Assembly: GCF_000346465.2 (NCBI RefSeq)
Contig: NC_034009.1
Location: forward strand, 24,866,600-24,930,599
From: Prunus persica
Lineage: Eukaryota; Streptophyta; Magnoliopsida; Rosales; Rosaceae
DNA: 64,000 nucleotides
Direction: 5' to 3'
Numbering within the stretch: position 1 is the first letter of the stretch; each line of letters opens with the position of its first letter. Under the pieces are notes generated by a model. It had not been told where the DNA came from, ran no database searches, and worked only from the letters and a program-made list of their open reading frames with translations. The position numbers and the translations under genes are program-made. Below, piece after piece: positions 11,708 to 24,326 of the stretch.

Positions 11708-14700
11708 ATGCCTCCGAGAGCCAGAGACAAGCAGAAGGCCCCCGCGCCGCAGCCGCCTCCGCCTTCACTGGAAGATCTTTTCGCCTCTCTTAATAGGCAC
11801 ATCGAGCGATCTGAATTCGAAGAAGCCGTCAGAGTTGCAGATCAAGGTTAATTTAATTTCGTATTTTTGCCCCGAATTTTGAAATTTCATTTTTCATTAC
11901 ATTACGTAATTTTGATTTTCGAAATGAATTGCAGTTCTCTCAATTTCCCGTGGCGATGAGGACGCGATTCGGTGCAAGGTCGTGGCCTTGGTGAAGGCCG
12001 ATGACGTTGATGGCGCCCTTTCCACAATTCGATCTTCTAAGAGTCCTCCTGCGGATTTCAGATTCTTCGAGGTTTAGTAACCTCAACCACTCCGTAGCAG
12101 TTAGCTGTATATCTTTATGCATATTTGTGTGTGTAAATGTTGGTTTATTATTGAGACACTTTCGCTGCATTGTATTATTCGGACAATTATCGTACGGATA
12201 TGATAAAAATTTTCAGGGGTGCAGTTGTGTGAATGTGCATGAGAATATTAATCGAGGTCTGGTTCAGATTTCAAACGAGAATGTCTTTAGAAAGTTAGAA
12301 TTGTGATTATTTTGTTGAGCTGCAATTCTGTTTTGTTTGCATGATGAATACTTGTACCTTGGTCCGAAATGTTTAGGAAATAAAGTAAAATAACGGCAGG
12401 TTATGTATGCTCAACAAAATTATCACAATTCTAACTTTCTAAAGACATTATTGTGTGCCGAAATGTTTAGGAAATAAAGTAAAATAACGGCAGGTTATGC
12501 ATGCTCAACAAAATTATCACAATTCTAACTTTCTAAAGACATTATCGTCTGCCGAAATGTTTAGGAAATAAAGTAAAATAACGGCAGGTTATGCATGCTC
12601 AACAAAATTATCACAATTCTAACTTTCTAAAGACATTCTCGTGTGCTGAAATGTTTAGGAAATAAAGTAAAATAATGGCAGGTTATGTATGCTTACAAGA
12701 TGTGGGTTGGTGCTTTGTTCAGTTGAGTTGAATAAACATAGAAGTCCTCTTCAGACGGTTGCAGGTTCTGTGTTTTTTTTATTGCTGGACAGTCGGTAGA
12801 TTGAATATTTCCTAGAAATTAAGTATGAGTGTTTCTGTTCTTAGGTTTGTGCTTTCTTGTGATGCATGATTTGCAATTGTTTTTACTAAAAGGAATTTAT
12901 TCAAAGTTGAAAACCAATTAGCATGTTTGTCTATTTTTCTTCTTCTTCTTCTTCTGTTTGCACATTATTAAATGCCTGCTCTCTTACTCAATAAGTGGTT
13001 ATTCTGATAAAAACAATGTTACATGATGCATCCCACTTATCTGAAGGATTTCCATTATCGAATTTATCCAATGGTCCTGGTTGCATGTTACTTGTGTATA
13101 ATACTGTAAATACATACATGATGTCTCTCATTAATGTTCTTTTCTACTTTTTCTATTCCTAAATAGGCGTACTGCTTATACAGACAAAACAAGTTAGATG
13201 AAGCTCTTCAGTCCTTGAAAAGCCAAGAGAGAAGTTCTGCAACCATGTTATTAGAATCCCAGATATTATTTCGCTTAAACAAGATGGATGCTTGCATTGA
13301 TATATATCAGAACCTTCCGAAGCCCAAGATTGAGTCTGTAGAGGTAAATTCTGTAGCTGGTTTGGTTGCAGCTGGGAGGGCTTCTGAAGTGAAACGCATG
13401 ATGGACAAACTTGGGGTTAAAGCAAATAACAGCTTTGAGCTGGCATACAACAGTGCCTGTTCTCTCATTGAACTGAATAAGTACACAGATGCTGAACAGC
13501 TCCTGCTTGTAGCCAGAAGGTAATATGCCATTTTTGTTTATTGAAATTGATGATACACTGAGGAGATATTTTCAGGAAGTAACGGCTTTGTATTATGTTT
13601 ATTAGTATTATTTCTCACTCTTTAATTTTTATTGCAACATTTTAAACTTTTGGGTGGGCATCAATTTTTTTTTCATTTATTTGACTTTTATTATTATTAT
13701 TATTATTATTATTTTATAAAGACTATCTCTTAATGAAAAATTTAGCCCAATGGATTTACTCGACAGCATTAAGGCATACAGACTTATCCTCTCAACTCAA
13801 CCTAGCGTCACAACTGCTTAAGGTTTGCTGTGTGGATCTTGTTTTTTCTCCACTAAGCCCTTTATAAAGACTTAATTTATGTTCAAATGTTGATTATGCC
13901 CTTCCTCATCAATTGTTTTTGTATGTTAGTTTGACATCACCCTTTAATGATGTCCTTATAACCACAAATCAGTTTATTACCAAGCACCCTTTATTTGTAT
14001 TTATGCCATCTCACCTATTCTGCTAAAAAAACTCTTGTGTTAAAGTGAGAATGAACTGGTGGAAGTAATGCACTTGGTTTCTCAGAATTGGCCAGGAAAC
14101 AATGGTCTCCGATAACTTCCCTGAAGACGAAATAGAAAATGAATTGGCGCCGATATCTGTCCAGTTGGCTTATGTTCAGCAGGTAATTTTGTACTCATTT
14201 CTGTACTTGTTGCAAAGTTGAAAATTCAATAGCCATTAATGCAAATTAGCTTCTTCCAACAGCTTCTTGGGCACAAACAAGAGGCCATTGAAGCTTACAC
14301 GGACATTATTAAACAAGATCTGGCAGATGAGTTATCACTTGCTGTGGCAGTCAACAACCTCATTGCTTTGAGAGGTCCAAGAGATGTTTCTGATGGCCTA
14401 AGGAAATTTGATCGACTAAGAGAAAAAGACAAACAAAACTTCCACCTTGCTCCTGGAGTAGACTTGAAGCTTTTTTCAAAACAAAGAGAATCAATATATG
14501 TGAATCGGGTCCTTTTACTTCTCCATGCAAATAAAATGGATCAGGTCTTTCTGTTAGCTCTTTATGTTTTTCAAGCACTATACAGTGAATATATAACAAA
14601 AGTAAGCCGTTGTGGGTGCCCCAGCTCCCCTTGCTGACATCTATTTATTGCTGAAAATTTCCAGGCTCGAGAACTTGTTGCTGCACTGCCAGACATGTTT

Positions 14701-15663
14701 CCTGACAGTGTGACGCCTGCATTACTTCAGGCTGCAGTTTTTGTAAGAGAAAACAAGGCTGGGAAAGCTGAAGACATTTTAGGGCAGTTTTCAGAGAAGT
14801 TTCCTGACAAGTCCAAGGTTGTTCTCCTGGCGAGGGCACAGGTTGCAGCTGCTGCTGGCCATCCTCATATTGCAGCTGAGTCCCTTGCTAAGATACCTGA
14901 TATCCAGCACATGCCTGCGACTGTTGCTACTCTTGTGTCTCTTAAAGAGCGTGCCGGCGACATTGATGGTGCAGCTGCCGTGCTTGATGCTGCAATCAAC
15001 TGGTGGTCAAATGCCATGACCGAGGACAACAAACTTACTGTTTTAATGCAAGAGGCTGCTTCCTTCAAGCTCAGGCATGGCCGAGAAGAGGATGCTGCCC
15101 GTCTATATGAGGAGCTTGTGAAAAGCCATGGAAGTGTGGAAGCATTGGTTGGGCTTGTAACTACAGTTGCTCGTGTGGATGTTAAGAAAGCAGAAGCTTA
15201 TGAAAAGAAGCTGAAACCTTTACCAGGTTTGAAGGCTGTCGATGTGAATAGTTTGGAGAAGACATCTGGGGCTAAACATGATGAGGGAATTTCTCATGTT
15301 AGGATCACTGAGACATATGAAGAGGGGAAGAGTAAGGCCAAGTCAAAGAAAAAGAGAAAGAGAAAGCCAAAGTATCCTAAAGGGTTTGACCCTGCAAACC
15401 CAGGGCCACCACCAGATCCAGAAAGGTGGCTCCCCAAGAGAGAAAGGTCAAGCTACAGGCCTAAGAGAAAGGATAAGAGAGCGGCTCAGGTAAGAGGCTC
15501 TCAGGGTTCCGTAGCTAGAGATAAACATGAAGCTGGTGCCACATCCAACACTTCAAATTCAAAATCAAACCAAACAACTACCTCCAAAGGAGCCTCTCAG
15601 AATGCAGTTGCAGAGCCATCCAAGCCTTCTTCATCTAAGTCGAGAAAAAAGTCTAGGAACTAG
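11708..15663 (+). CDS. SRP72: Signal recognition particle subunit SRP72
   Basis: Six exons join in frame: 11708-11846, 11935-12071, 13167-13519, 14086-14182, 14263-14544 and 14665-15663, all with GT-AG introns. They give a 668-aa protein, close to the size expected of plant SRP72. It begins MPPRARDKQKAPAPQPPPPS. Residues up to about 480 are TPR-like helical repeats (for example the AYCLYRQNKLDEALQSL repeat). The basic C-terminus contains the SRP72 RNA-binding signature KPKYPKGFDP...PPPDPERWLPKRERSSYRP at about residues 570-600, followed by a Ser/Lys-rich tail. SRP72 heterodimerises with SRP68, binds 7SL RNA and supports co-translational targeting to the ER. The ATG at 11708 is the first in frame after a short leader, and site II-type promoter motifs lie upstream. 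Intron 2 carries an unusual repeat array. Confidence 0.93.
12280..12693 (+). repeat. 94-bp tandem array plus an inverted seed inside SRP72 intron 2
   Basis: Direct units begin at 12364, 12458, 12552 and 12646 (period exactly 94 bp; the fourth is cut short near 12693). Each full unit contains a 41-bp segment (first at 12409-12449) that is the reverse complement of 12280-12320, 40 of 41 bases matching. The intron transcript could therefore fold one upstream arm against any of three downstream arms. Confidence 0.95.
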
Positions 15664-15905
15664 CTTAAAGGATCCAATTTTTTGGTTGGTTTCTCTTTTT
15701 AAATGTTGCAGAATTTTAGATGATTTAATTTTGGTTCCCTAGTGACTAAACTGAGATTTGGTAGTTAATGTTCGGCCTTTTTGCTGCTGCTTACTTCTGA
15801 TTCAAGACAATAAAAAACGAAATAGTTTGATAGTGAAATTGTTTCAGACTTTGACTCTGAAATTCAGCTGTTCTATTGATAATTTCTCTTGTTTATTCCA
15901 ACTCG
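15664..15905 (+). other. SRP72 3' untranslated region (probable)
   Basis: T-rich DNA directly after the SRP72 stop codon, with AATAAAAAACG at about 15810 as a possible polyadenylation signal. No other feature seen. Confidence 0.45.

Positions 15906-15986
<81 letters not shown>
15906..15986. repeat. (CTGT)n then (CT)n compound microsatellite
   Basis: About six CTGT units run into about 27 CT units, downstream of the SRP72 stop codon. Confidence 0.97.
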
Positions 15987-15988
<2 letters not shown>

Positions 15989-17399
15989 GCGTTATATGCC
16001 GTGTAAATGTACCAGAAATGACACAAGCATTTTTGGTGCTTCAACGGAGAATGGACTTGTTTATTGGCATAAAATGTGAGATGCCTTGTATCTATGGATT
16101 TCCTTGAGAGATGCGTGGAGAGGAGGAGCATCTTCTTTGAGAACTCCACCAAGTTATGAAGAATTCTTGGCACTTGGGCTTCATGCACTGTGTTCTGTTT
16201 GCTTGGGAATAAAATATTCTATATTTATTTATATGCTTTAATTTTTGCTCTTTTAAGTGAAGATCAATCATAATGACCAATCAACAAAAAAAATAATATC
16301 TGTACAGTCCCTTTGATCTTGGCTCAAAACCTCCTAGAACACGTTGATTTGAGTAAATAATACACGTATGACATTGTATATCACATTTCACATAAAGATT
16401 CTCCTTCTAATTATACAAAACTCAACGTAGTTTAGTTATATCTGGTTAGACTATATACAACTAAGTTATTAAGCGTGTACTCTATTTTCAAACCCCACCT
16501 ATGAGAGCAACGGATCCGAATTCATTAAAAAAATACCGCAGGAATAAATAAAGAAACAAATAAATTAATTAACAGAGAAAATGGTTTTTTTTTTAAAAAG
16601 GTCCTAACTTCTGGAAGGGATTTGCTCAAAAGAAGAAAAAAAAACTTCTGAAAGGGGGTTACGAAAAAAGAAGAAGCAAAAAACCTTGTGGAAGGGGTCA
16701 TTTATGACCCAGAAGAGAAAAGGACTTGCGAAAGTGGTTTATATGACCAAGGGGAAAAAAGAAGAAGAAAAAACTTGTGAAAGAAGTCGGATTCGGATTA
16801 TCCTGAAGCCAACGAAGCCCAATCAAATCTACCACGCGTAAAAGTGGGTCCCGGTCACACGTCACCAAACCCTGACCGCTTGGACACAAAGACCCAAACA
16901 CAACTCTACCAACGCATTCCCAAACATACACAACCTCCTCTATCTTCCCTCTCCAAGTCACACTCACCCACCAAACCGTAAACCCACAATGACCCATTTA
17001 CCCTCCACACGATCGAGATCAGACGGCCACAAATACAAGTCCAAGTTCAAATCTAAATCCTACAAAACAAAAGAATAGATTAAGAAACAAGAGTTTTTAG
17101 CTCATGTGACTAAGAATATTATTTTTTGACTCGAAGAGGCAAAGTTTTCTAGGTTTGATTTTCTATCCCACCAATAGTTTGTCTAAAAGAAAATATATAA
17201 TATGTAACAATTCACAAATGGTTGGAAAATTATGCCAATTGGCTCTCCCATATGTATCAATTTAGTGCCGGTCCTAACCACAGTCCCGTGTTAGAATATC
17301 ACAATATCGCTTGTATTAAAAATAAATAAAAAGTGAGTGATTAATTTAGTTAAAAGTTAATTTAAAGGGTAGGGGGGAGAGACTTAAAATGGACGGGGA
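15987..17399. other. Intergenic DNA between SRP72 and SKIP14
   Basis: No gene recognised. At 16580-16790 there is a purine-rich region with degenerate repeats of the type AAGAAGAAAAAACTTSTGAAAG. A 99-codon minus-strand frame (16997-16698) is the translation of that purine tract and its flank and is not supported. Confidence 0.45.
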
Positions 17400-17629
17400 G
17401 GCTCTTGTGGCTTTGTGATCTTCAGAATCAGAGCGAAACAACAAGAATTTATTCTCCCGCCGTAACCGACACGTGTCCTTCTCCCCACGTCCCTCTGTCC
17501 TAAATTGGACAATTCACCGTTACCCTTCACTTTATCTCTCTTTTTTCAATATTTTTCTCGGGCTTTTACTATTTCTTTAGTTTTATTCAATTTTCTCGGC
17601 GTTTCTCGTCCTCGTCTCCCTCTCGTCCC

Positions 17630-17660
<31 letters not shown>

Positions 17661-18304
17661 CCTGAACTCGATCGACAAGCGCTCGTCCTCTATTCGGATC
17701 GATTCCCACCTCAGGAAAAGACCAAAATCTCTTAAACACTAGAGTTTCCGTCGAATCGAACAAAAAGTTTTTATCTTTTTCTTCTTCTTCTTCTGTGAGG
17801 GTTCCGTACCAAGAGGCTTGGCTTTGTCGATTGCGTTCGTATGTGCAAATTAGGGTTGTGGTAATTGTTTCGATTCGTTTTTTATTCATTTGATTATCCC
17901 TCGTATTATTAATTTCTGCTTTCATTCTGTTAAAATATTGCTACTTTGATCTGTTCTATATTCAATATTTGTTTTCCTTGTTTCGTATAAACCCTAGGTT
18001 AGTTGAGTAAAAAAATTTAAAAAAAGAGTAAATTCTTTGATTCTTATCCTGTAGATAAATTTCGGTACCTTTGTTTTCATTTTCGTTTCCTTCTAGCTGC
18101 TTTTAGGTTCTTCTCAAGAAACTCCGTGAAATTTTTGGGCGTCGTTTTAGTTTGCCATCAGAAATTGAGGGTTTGCTTGTTAGATCTTCCCCTTGTTTCT
18201 TTCCAGAGAAAACCAACCAAAAAAAAAAAAAGAGAGAGAGAAAAAGTGTTTAGGATATCTAGGGTTTGTGTATAGTAGAGAAATTGGGTTGTGGTGTATA
18301 TTCA
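17400..18304 (+). promoter_or_regulatory. Promoter and long 5' leader of the SKIP14-like gene
   Basis: CT-rich leader DNA (including a short CT run at 17630-17650) precedes the start codon by several hundred bases, as is common for plant genes with a 5' UTR intron. A tiny upstream frame, ATG at 17840 followed by MCKLGLW and a stop, is visible. The exact transcription start and any leader intron cannot be fixed from sequence alone. Confidence 0.35.
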
Positions 18305-20925
18305 ATGGCCTTGAATTTTTCTTATCGACCAATCTTTCCCGGACATCTGTCTGAGGACAATTTGGTTTCACCAATGAGGATTGCCAATGGGTACCTCGTG
18401 GAGGGTATGCCAGAAAGGAATGGAGATGGTTTCGGTAGGCCATGGCATTCGAACAGGCAAGTGGAAGATTTCTTTGATAGATGTGATAGGGGTGGCTTAC
18501 AGGACCCAGTTTCAAATGACATTCTTGATCTTTTGCCTTCGGACCCATTCGGCATGGATATGAGTACCACGTTTACGGCGATATCGGGCTGGCTTGAGGA
18601 TTTGGAAGTGGACTATGGTGGTTACGGAAGGCACCATGTGGGGACAAGTAATGGTAATTATGAACTTTTTGCAGGATTGAATTTTTTTTGGAATAATGCT
18701 ATGAGGTTCCACGCTTTCCCTGGGAATATTGGGGTTGATCACAAGTCTAATGTAGCAAATGGATTTGCTGGGTGTTCAAAAGAGAAGGGAGTTGGTGATG
18801 CTTCCTGCCACGGTGGTTTCGGATCAGCTTGTGCAGTGGCTGACATTTTGAATTTTGGCAACGAAAGTTGTGGGTTTTCCAATCAGAAAAATGTAGAGTT
18901 TCAGGATGGAAATGGGATTTTAACTGATGAAGATGGAGATGGAGGAACTCCTCCTTGTGCTTTGATGTTTGCCCTTGGTTATCTGGGTGTACGGGATCTC
19001 TTTGTTGTAGAAAAAGTTTGCAGGTCTCTCCGTTCAACTGTTCACGGTGACCCCCTTTTGTGGAGAAGTATTCACATAGATCAACCATTGAATGAGAAGA
19101 TTACCGATGATATTCTTTTGCAGTTAACGAACAGGGCTCAAGGAAGTCTGCAGTGCTTGAGCCTGGTGGAGTGCTCTAAGATCACTGATGATGGTCTGAA
19201 GCGTGTGCTTGAAAGTAATCCTAGGCTAGCCAAGGTTAGTATGACTTTTATCATTGATGGCTTATGGACTGACTCCTAAATGTTTGGTCCGTTTTACCTT
19301 AACTGTTGTCAGTGTTTTATTAATTATTGTCTCTTTATAGGAAGTATATTTTTCCAGACCACATTTCTCTAAAAGAAATCATTTTTTGTTATTAATGTTC
19401 TACCTTAGACTTCATGGTCTTTGTGCTCAAAGTGACTTTCTGTATACAGTTTGTTGCTGAGATATTTTATATTTTCTTTTATCTATAAAATGCAGCTTAG
19501 TCCCCCTAGAGGTGGTTATCCTCTGTTCTTTGCGTTGATGAAGTTGGAATCGTAGTTTTTGCTATGCGTAATACTTAATTTAGAGTAATTGCTTTTGCAA
19601 GTTGTCCAGATGATAGGTCGTGGTATCTTTTGCCTGCAAGTTTGTCTTTTACCAATGGATGTGATACACTTTTTAACCAATGGTTAGTTATATTTTCAAG
19701 CAAATGTGCCTGCATTCTACCTCCACATGAATGTACAGTTAGGAATAGAGATCCACTCATTTCTTGTTGACAGTGTCATATCTTAACCCCAATATGATAG
19801 TAAGCTTGAAATAAACTAAATCGAATAAATCCCTAGCTGAGGTTTACTTTTTCCCCTTCCCTATTCTGGATTTGAAGGTTAAATCTCATTTTTTAATGTT
19901 TTGAGTCATCTGTTCATGACCAAGTTTGAAGGTCAAATCTCATTTGTTAATGTTTTGAGTCATCTGTTCATGACTATATTAAATGGAGTTGTTACAAGAC
20001 ATACATGGAAGATATACCAAACTAAGATCTTGGTGCTAAGTTGCGTTTGGCTTAGCAGTTATTAAATGGAACAAACCAAGAAGTAGTGTACTATCCTAAT
20101 GCTCTGACGACTGTTTTGGGTTGTGTTTTATTCTCTATTTTCTCTCCCATTCTTTTTCTGTATCTTGCTCCTTATGGTTTGAAACCCCATTAGCCATTCT
20201 GGCACTGAATTTTTTTGGTAGCTCAGGTTTTCTTATGCCTAAATCCAGAACCTCTTTTTTTTCTGCTCAATTCACTCTATCATTCTTTATGAGAATGGAG
20301 TACTTTCTTCTAGTTCTACATAATGGTTTTGTTCATTCAATGACCTTCCTAAGCATTTCCTTCATTTATGCAGTTGAGTGTGCCTGGGTGTACTAAACTC
20401 AGTATTGAGGGCATCGTGAATAACTTAAAGGCTTTCAAGTCTAAGGGTGCACAAGATCTGAAGCATTTACGAATTGGTGGACTCTATGGTGTGACACAGC
20501 AGCATTTTGAAGAGCTGAAATTTTTGTTGGGCACTGATAGCCAAATGAAGCAGAATCCCCGAAAGCTGCATTTTTATCACAGAGGGAACTTTTATCTGCC
20601 CAATGATGATGATAGCGACATTGATATTGAAATGTGCCCTAGATGTCAGAACCTGAGGCTGGTTTATGATTGCCCTGCTGAGGTTTGTCCAGGGAAAAGA
20701 CATCCAACTCAGGTATGCAGGGCTTGCACACTTTGCATAGGGAGGTGTGTTCAGTGTGGTCGGTGCATTACGGATGATGAGTATGAGGAAACATTTTGTC
20801 TGGAAAAGCTTTGCTCAGATTGTGGGAAGGGGCATAAGTCTCAAGAGAGGCAGGATAGAAAGTATGGTCCATCCAAGTCTGTCATTCTCCATGAACAGAA
20901 TTATGGCTTTGGTCAACATGGCTAG
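18305..20925 (+). CDS. SKIP14: F-box protein SKIP14-like
   Basis: Two exons, 18305-19234 (310 codons, phase 0) and 20374-20925, are separated by a GT-AG intron of 1,139 bp and give 493 aa. The N-terminus MALNFSYRPIFPGHLSEDNL matches what I recall of Arabidopsis SKP1-interacting partner 14. An F-box-like region lies at about residues 213-260 (CALMFALGYLGVRDLFVVEK ... DPLLWRSIHID). It is followed by leucine-rich-repeat-like segments (CLSLVECSKITDDGLKRVL) spanning the intron. A C-terminal Cys-rich region at about residues 400-470 (CPRCQNL...CRACTLCIGRCVQCGRC...CSDCG) could bind zinc. F-box proteins bridge SKP1 to substrates in SCF ubiquitin ligases; the substrate is unknown. ATG 18305 is chosen because the upstream in-frame extension has no ATG. 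Confidence 0.9.
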
Positions 20926-23233
20926 ATACTATTCGTTTTGTAGATCTGCTGGTTTCATGTTATGGAAAAGAAAATTGCAAGTGGTAACTAGGGCATCTGA
21001 CCAAGAAAAATCATGACAAACTTTAAGATTATGGTTCCTTTACCTCGTATTGCTTGGTCAAGTGACTTTGTTGGGTCTAGCCCAATTGGTTGACTTCAAC
21101 TTTGGTTGTTTGTATCTCATCTGAAGCTCTGAGCCCACTGCTATTGCTTCAAGATGAATAGAAAAAAAAATATTGTAAAAAATAAAAACAAAGGAGATGG
21201 AAATTTGAGGGATGAAGGATCATTATACGCAAAGTTCTGCATCCATCGTCCGGGGCATGAAGTTTTGTTAATGGTGATTCTTTTTGTTGGCTCTGGCACA
21301 AATAAAAGTTTTATGAGTTTGTTGGGTGATTCGCCTGTGAATATTAGGCTGTGAAGTTTGTTGGCATCTGACTCAGATGTGAGGTAGCCTACCAGCGCAT
21401 TCAACAGTAGGAGTAACTAATTGTAAAGAGCAAAGTGGAAAGGTGACTTATTTGTTGTACTAAGCATTTGCCATCGTGCTCCATAAACTCTTTGCTGGCC
21501 CATGGAAGCACTCATATGCTGCCTTGAAGCGGTGTTGTGTTGATTGTTCCAGTCATGTGATGAATTATGTCTATCGATCAGTGTTCCAGCTGTGCAGCGG
21601 TTTATGAAGATTGCTGTTCTAGTGGCAGTGTCATCTGTGACTCGCTATTTGGGTTAAAGCCCCATGCAGAGGACCGCTCCTCTTCTACCTGGCTTATATA
21701 CTCTGATATTTTTCCAGTGTCATTTTTAATGTAATTTCCTGGCTTCGTTCTTGCTTAGCGCATGGATGTAGCTATGAATGTTTCCTTCAACGGAAACACT
21801 TAGTTGATTTCAAATGGGAATTGTATTATTTTCAAATGGGAATTGTACCATGTTATTTCTTTCGATGAGGGTTTTGTTGGTTTCAGTTATGGTTACTGGC
21901 AGTTAAAACTCTGTGCACTGAGCACAAGTTATGTATGCTTCTTTTGATGCATCTGAATGTTGTAAAATGTACTTGATAATCAGTTTGTGCTTTTAATTTC
22001 AAGTGGAGAAAGCCATTGCATAAACTTTTTGAGCATGCGTGCAGTCACATATTTAAGACTTATCATTCAATCAGACCACAAGCTCCTTGCATTGTTGATC
22101 TTGTATTTGTATTGTGGGATTGACAGATAGGTCTCAATAGAGTTATTTAAGAAATGATTTTGACTTCATTCCTCGACTTTATTCTGCAAAGCATGGCAGA
22201 TAAGTATGTTTTGTGACTCTGTTCAACTTTGAAGTGGATGGTGCATGTTTGTCTGTCCTGAGTCCTGACCTGATGGGCAGTCATTTTTATTGAAAGGTTT
22301 TTTTTCACTCCAAACTCGATGTTTGTTAACTAAGCACAAACTCTTTCTTATCAAACAAACTCCTTTTTCGTTCCCTTGTACAGCCCTTACCAGGCTGTTT
22401 TAATTATGTGTTCTTTGCAGTGTATAGGAATGAGTTAAGCCAATGCATATAAATAGACAGGCCGGGCTCATCCTTTTATGTTGAGGTCGGTGCAAGTCTG
22501 TCTATGATTAAGAGATGATTAAGAGTATAGGTGGTGTTGAAGCTGGCTTATTCATGCTAGTCATCTTAGAGCTATGAGTCGGAACAATGTTCACCAACTC
22601 TTTTATAGTAATCTTGTTCATATATCGAAAAGCTTTTGAATATGAGTTTTTAATTGTTATATTAAAGTGTTGTGTTGTTTCCTCCCTAAGGCAGCATTCT
22701 TCCTCTCTTCTTCAAAGGCTCTTTTTAGAAACGAGAATGCAAACTTCGGAAAAAAGTGGTTATCAAGTCATCATCCAAAACCATAAGTCACGTTTTCAAT
22801 GCCCCTCTCTTTAGCACTTCAGAAATCTGCTGTGCTGAGAATGAGAGTCATTCATGGCATGCATGGTCCAAGTCCCAGCACATCAAAGACAATGATTATA
22901 TGCTCGCATTTCTTTCGTGTGCTAACTCTGCTATCAGATTCTCTTGCCAGTGGCATTTTGGTTCCTGCAAATCTTCATTTTGCATACATGTCTTTTGACG
23001 AATCGTTAACCAAATCTTGCCCTCTCTCATCTGGCTTCTTGAATAATTATGTACCATGTGAAGGAATAAATGAGAAAACTGTAAATTTTATTATTAAATC
23101 AATGTTGAGGTGACAAATGCAGCCATAAAAGTGCAAAACTAAATGAAGACAAATGGGATTAAACTGGTTATTAGTGGCATATTATTGCTGCAAGGAGATG
23201 GAAGAGGCTACATTGTTCGACACATGTAGTGTT
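20926..23233. other. SKIP14 3' UTR and intergenic DNA, no gene seen
   Basis: Roughly 2.3 kb with only short shadow frames. The first few hundred bases are probably SKIP14 3' UTR. A near-perfect short duplication (TGATTTCAAATGGGAATTGTA/TTTTCAAATGGGAATTGTACC) is at 21805-21850. The block at about 22700-23110 has a 104-codon frame without recognisable similarity. Confidence 0.4.
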
Positions 23234-23419
23234 CTATGAATCTGATTCTTTCGCAGATTTCTTCCGGAGCTTTTCCACCCACTTGAAGCTTAAAATTGCC
23301 TTCCCGAAACTGCTCTTTGATCCATCCTTGCCCTTCTTCTTGTCATTCTCTGATGATCCCGGTGGTGGTGGGTCGGGATTGTTATCCCATTGATCAGCCC
23401 AGGACAAACCAGAATCCAT
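23234..23419 (-). CDS. Small conserved plant protein of unknown function (61 aa)
   Basis: Single-exon frame from ATG at 23419 to a TAG stop at 23234. The protein starts MDSGLSWADQWDNNPDPPPP, then has a highly charged Ser/Lys/Asp segment and ends with a basic helix around SFKWVEKLRKKSAKESDS. The WADQWD...PDPPP and FKWxxxLRKK pattern is one I recall from small uncharacterised proteins across eudicots. There is no signal peptide or membrane segment and the protein is probably soluble. The frame is preceded on the minus strand by a purine-rich leader (about 23460-23425). It stands alone between SKIP14 and the nuclease gene. No function is claimed. Confidence 0.7.
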   Translation of the reverse strand: MDSGLSWADQWDNNPDPPPPGSSENDKKKGKDGSKSSFGKAILSFKWVEKLRKKSAKESDS

Positions 23420-24326
23420 GTCCTCTTTCTTTTCTTTTCTTTTCTTCTCTTCTGCGTTTCTTGGTTTGGAACTTCTTTTAGATACAAAGCTTTGGCAATG
23501 TGTTGCAAAAGGGTTATTTGCTTATTTTAATCCAAATCTGCTTTTCCTTAAAATTTCAGTGAAAGGACAGGTTTGGCAGAAGTTAGTTATTTCTGATGAA
23601 CAAGTTTAGAAATTTGTCTAACGGTCTTTTACTTATTATGTAGCTCGATGTTTCTCGAACCAAGTTCGATTCTTAATTTGGTTATGTCCTTTATTTTGAC
23701 TAGAGTAAGAGATTCGGTCTTTTTTCTTTTTGGCCGGGATATATTTTGGTAAATAACCTCTTGTTGACCAAGTCTCACAGGAGGCAACGAGCAGTCAAGT
23801 CAAGACTAAAATCTATACGCATGCCATGCCAAGCCCTGTAAGTTATAGCCATTCAGTCAATGCACATTTTTGGAGAATCTGTTATTCTTATTGTCTGATA
23901 TGCACATCGTCTCCTCTTAGGCAGTCAAATATGGTTTTTTTTAGTTCCATTTTATTATTATTTATAACAAACAATACATTGAGGTTAGGGGATTCTAACT
24001 TAGGACCTTCGGTGCACTAGGTTTTACATGTAATAGGTTCAAGCACCAGTGAAGTGATGTCATTAACAATCACACTGCAAATCAGGAACCATAAGTTTTA
24101 CCCCCTTTTTTTTTTTGGCTAAGCAAGTTGCAGATGAAGCAGTCAAAGATTGCAGATCAAAAGTATATTATGCATCAAAACATTCGAACTGTATAAATAC
24201 ACCATGAGATCTAATTCAATTGACAAATACATTGGGAACCAATGGACTACAATCTAAGCCTCAAGGGGAGGGACAACAAGAGAAGGGTAAGCTTTACTCA
24301 TCCTTTTACTTCGAGGCGCATCATCA
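23420..24326. other. Intergenic DNA, no gene seen
   Basis: Contains the leader of the small minus-strand gene at its left end and the 3' UTR of the YqaJ-like gene at its right end. At about 23930-24060 a T-rich stretch followed by TTGAGGTTAGGGGATTC and neighbouring bases resembles retroposon tail DNA, but no boundaries could be set. Confidence 0.4.

Noticed and set aside
16430..16520. Possible second SINE (TAGTTATATCTGG ... TTTTCAAACCCCA)
   Set aside because: A- and B-box resemblance too weak and no tail or flanking duplication.
16698..16997. 99-codon minus-strand frame
   Set aside because: Derived from a purine-rich repeat tract; Phe-rich run reflects poly(A).
18266..18304. N-terminal extension of the SKIP14 frame
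   Set aside because: Begins at TTG, not ATG; the first ATG (18305) gives the family N-terminus MALNFS.
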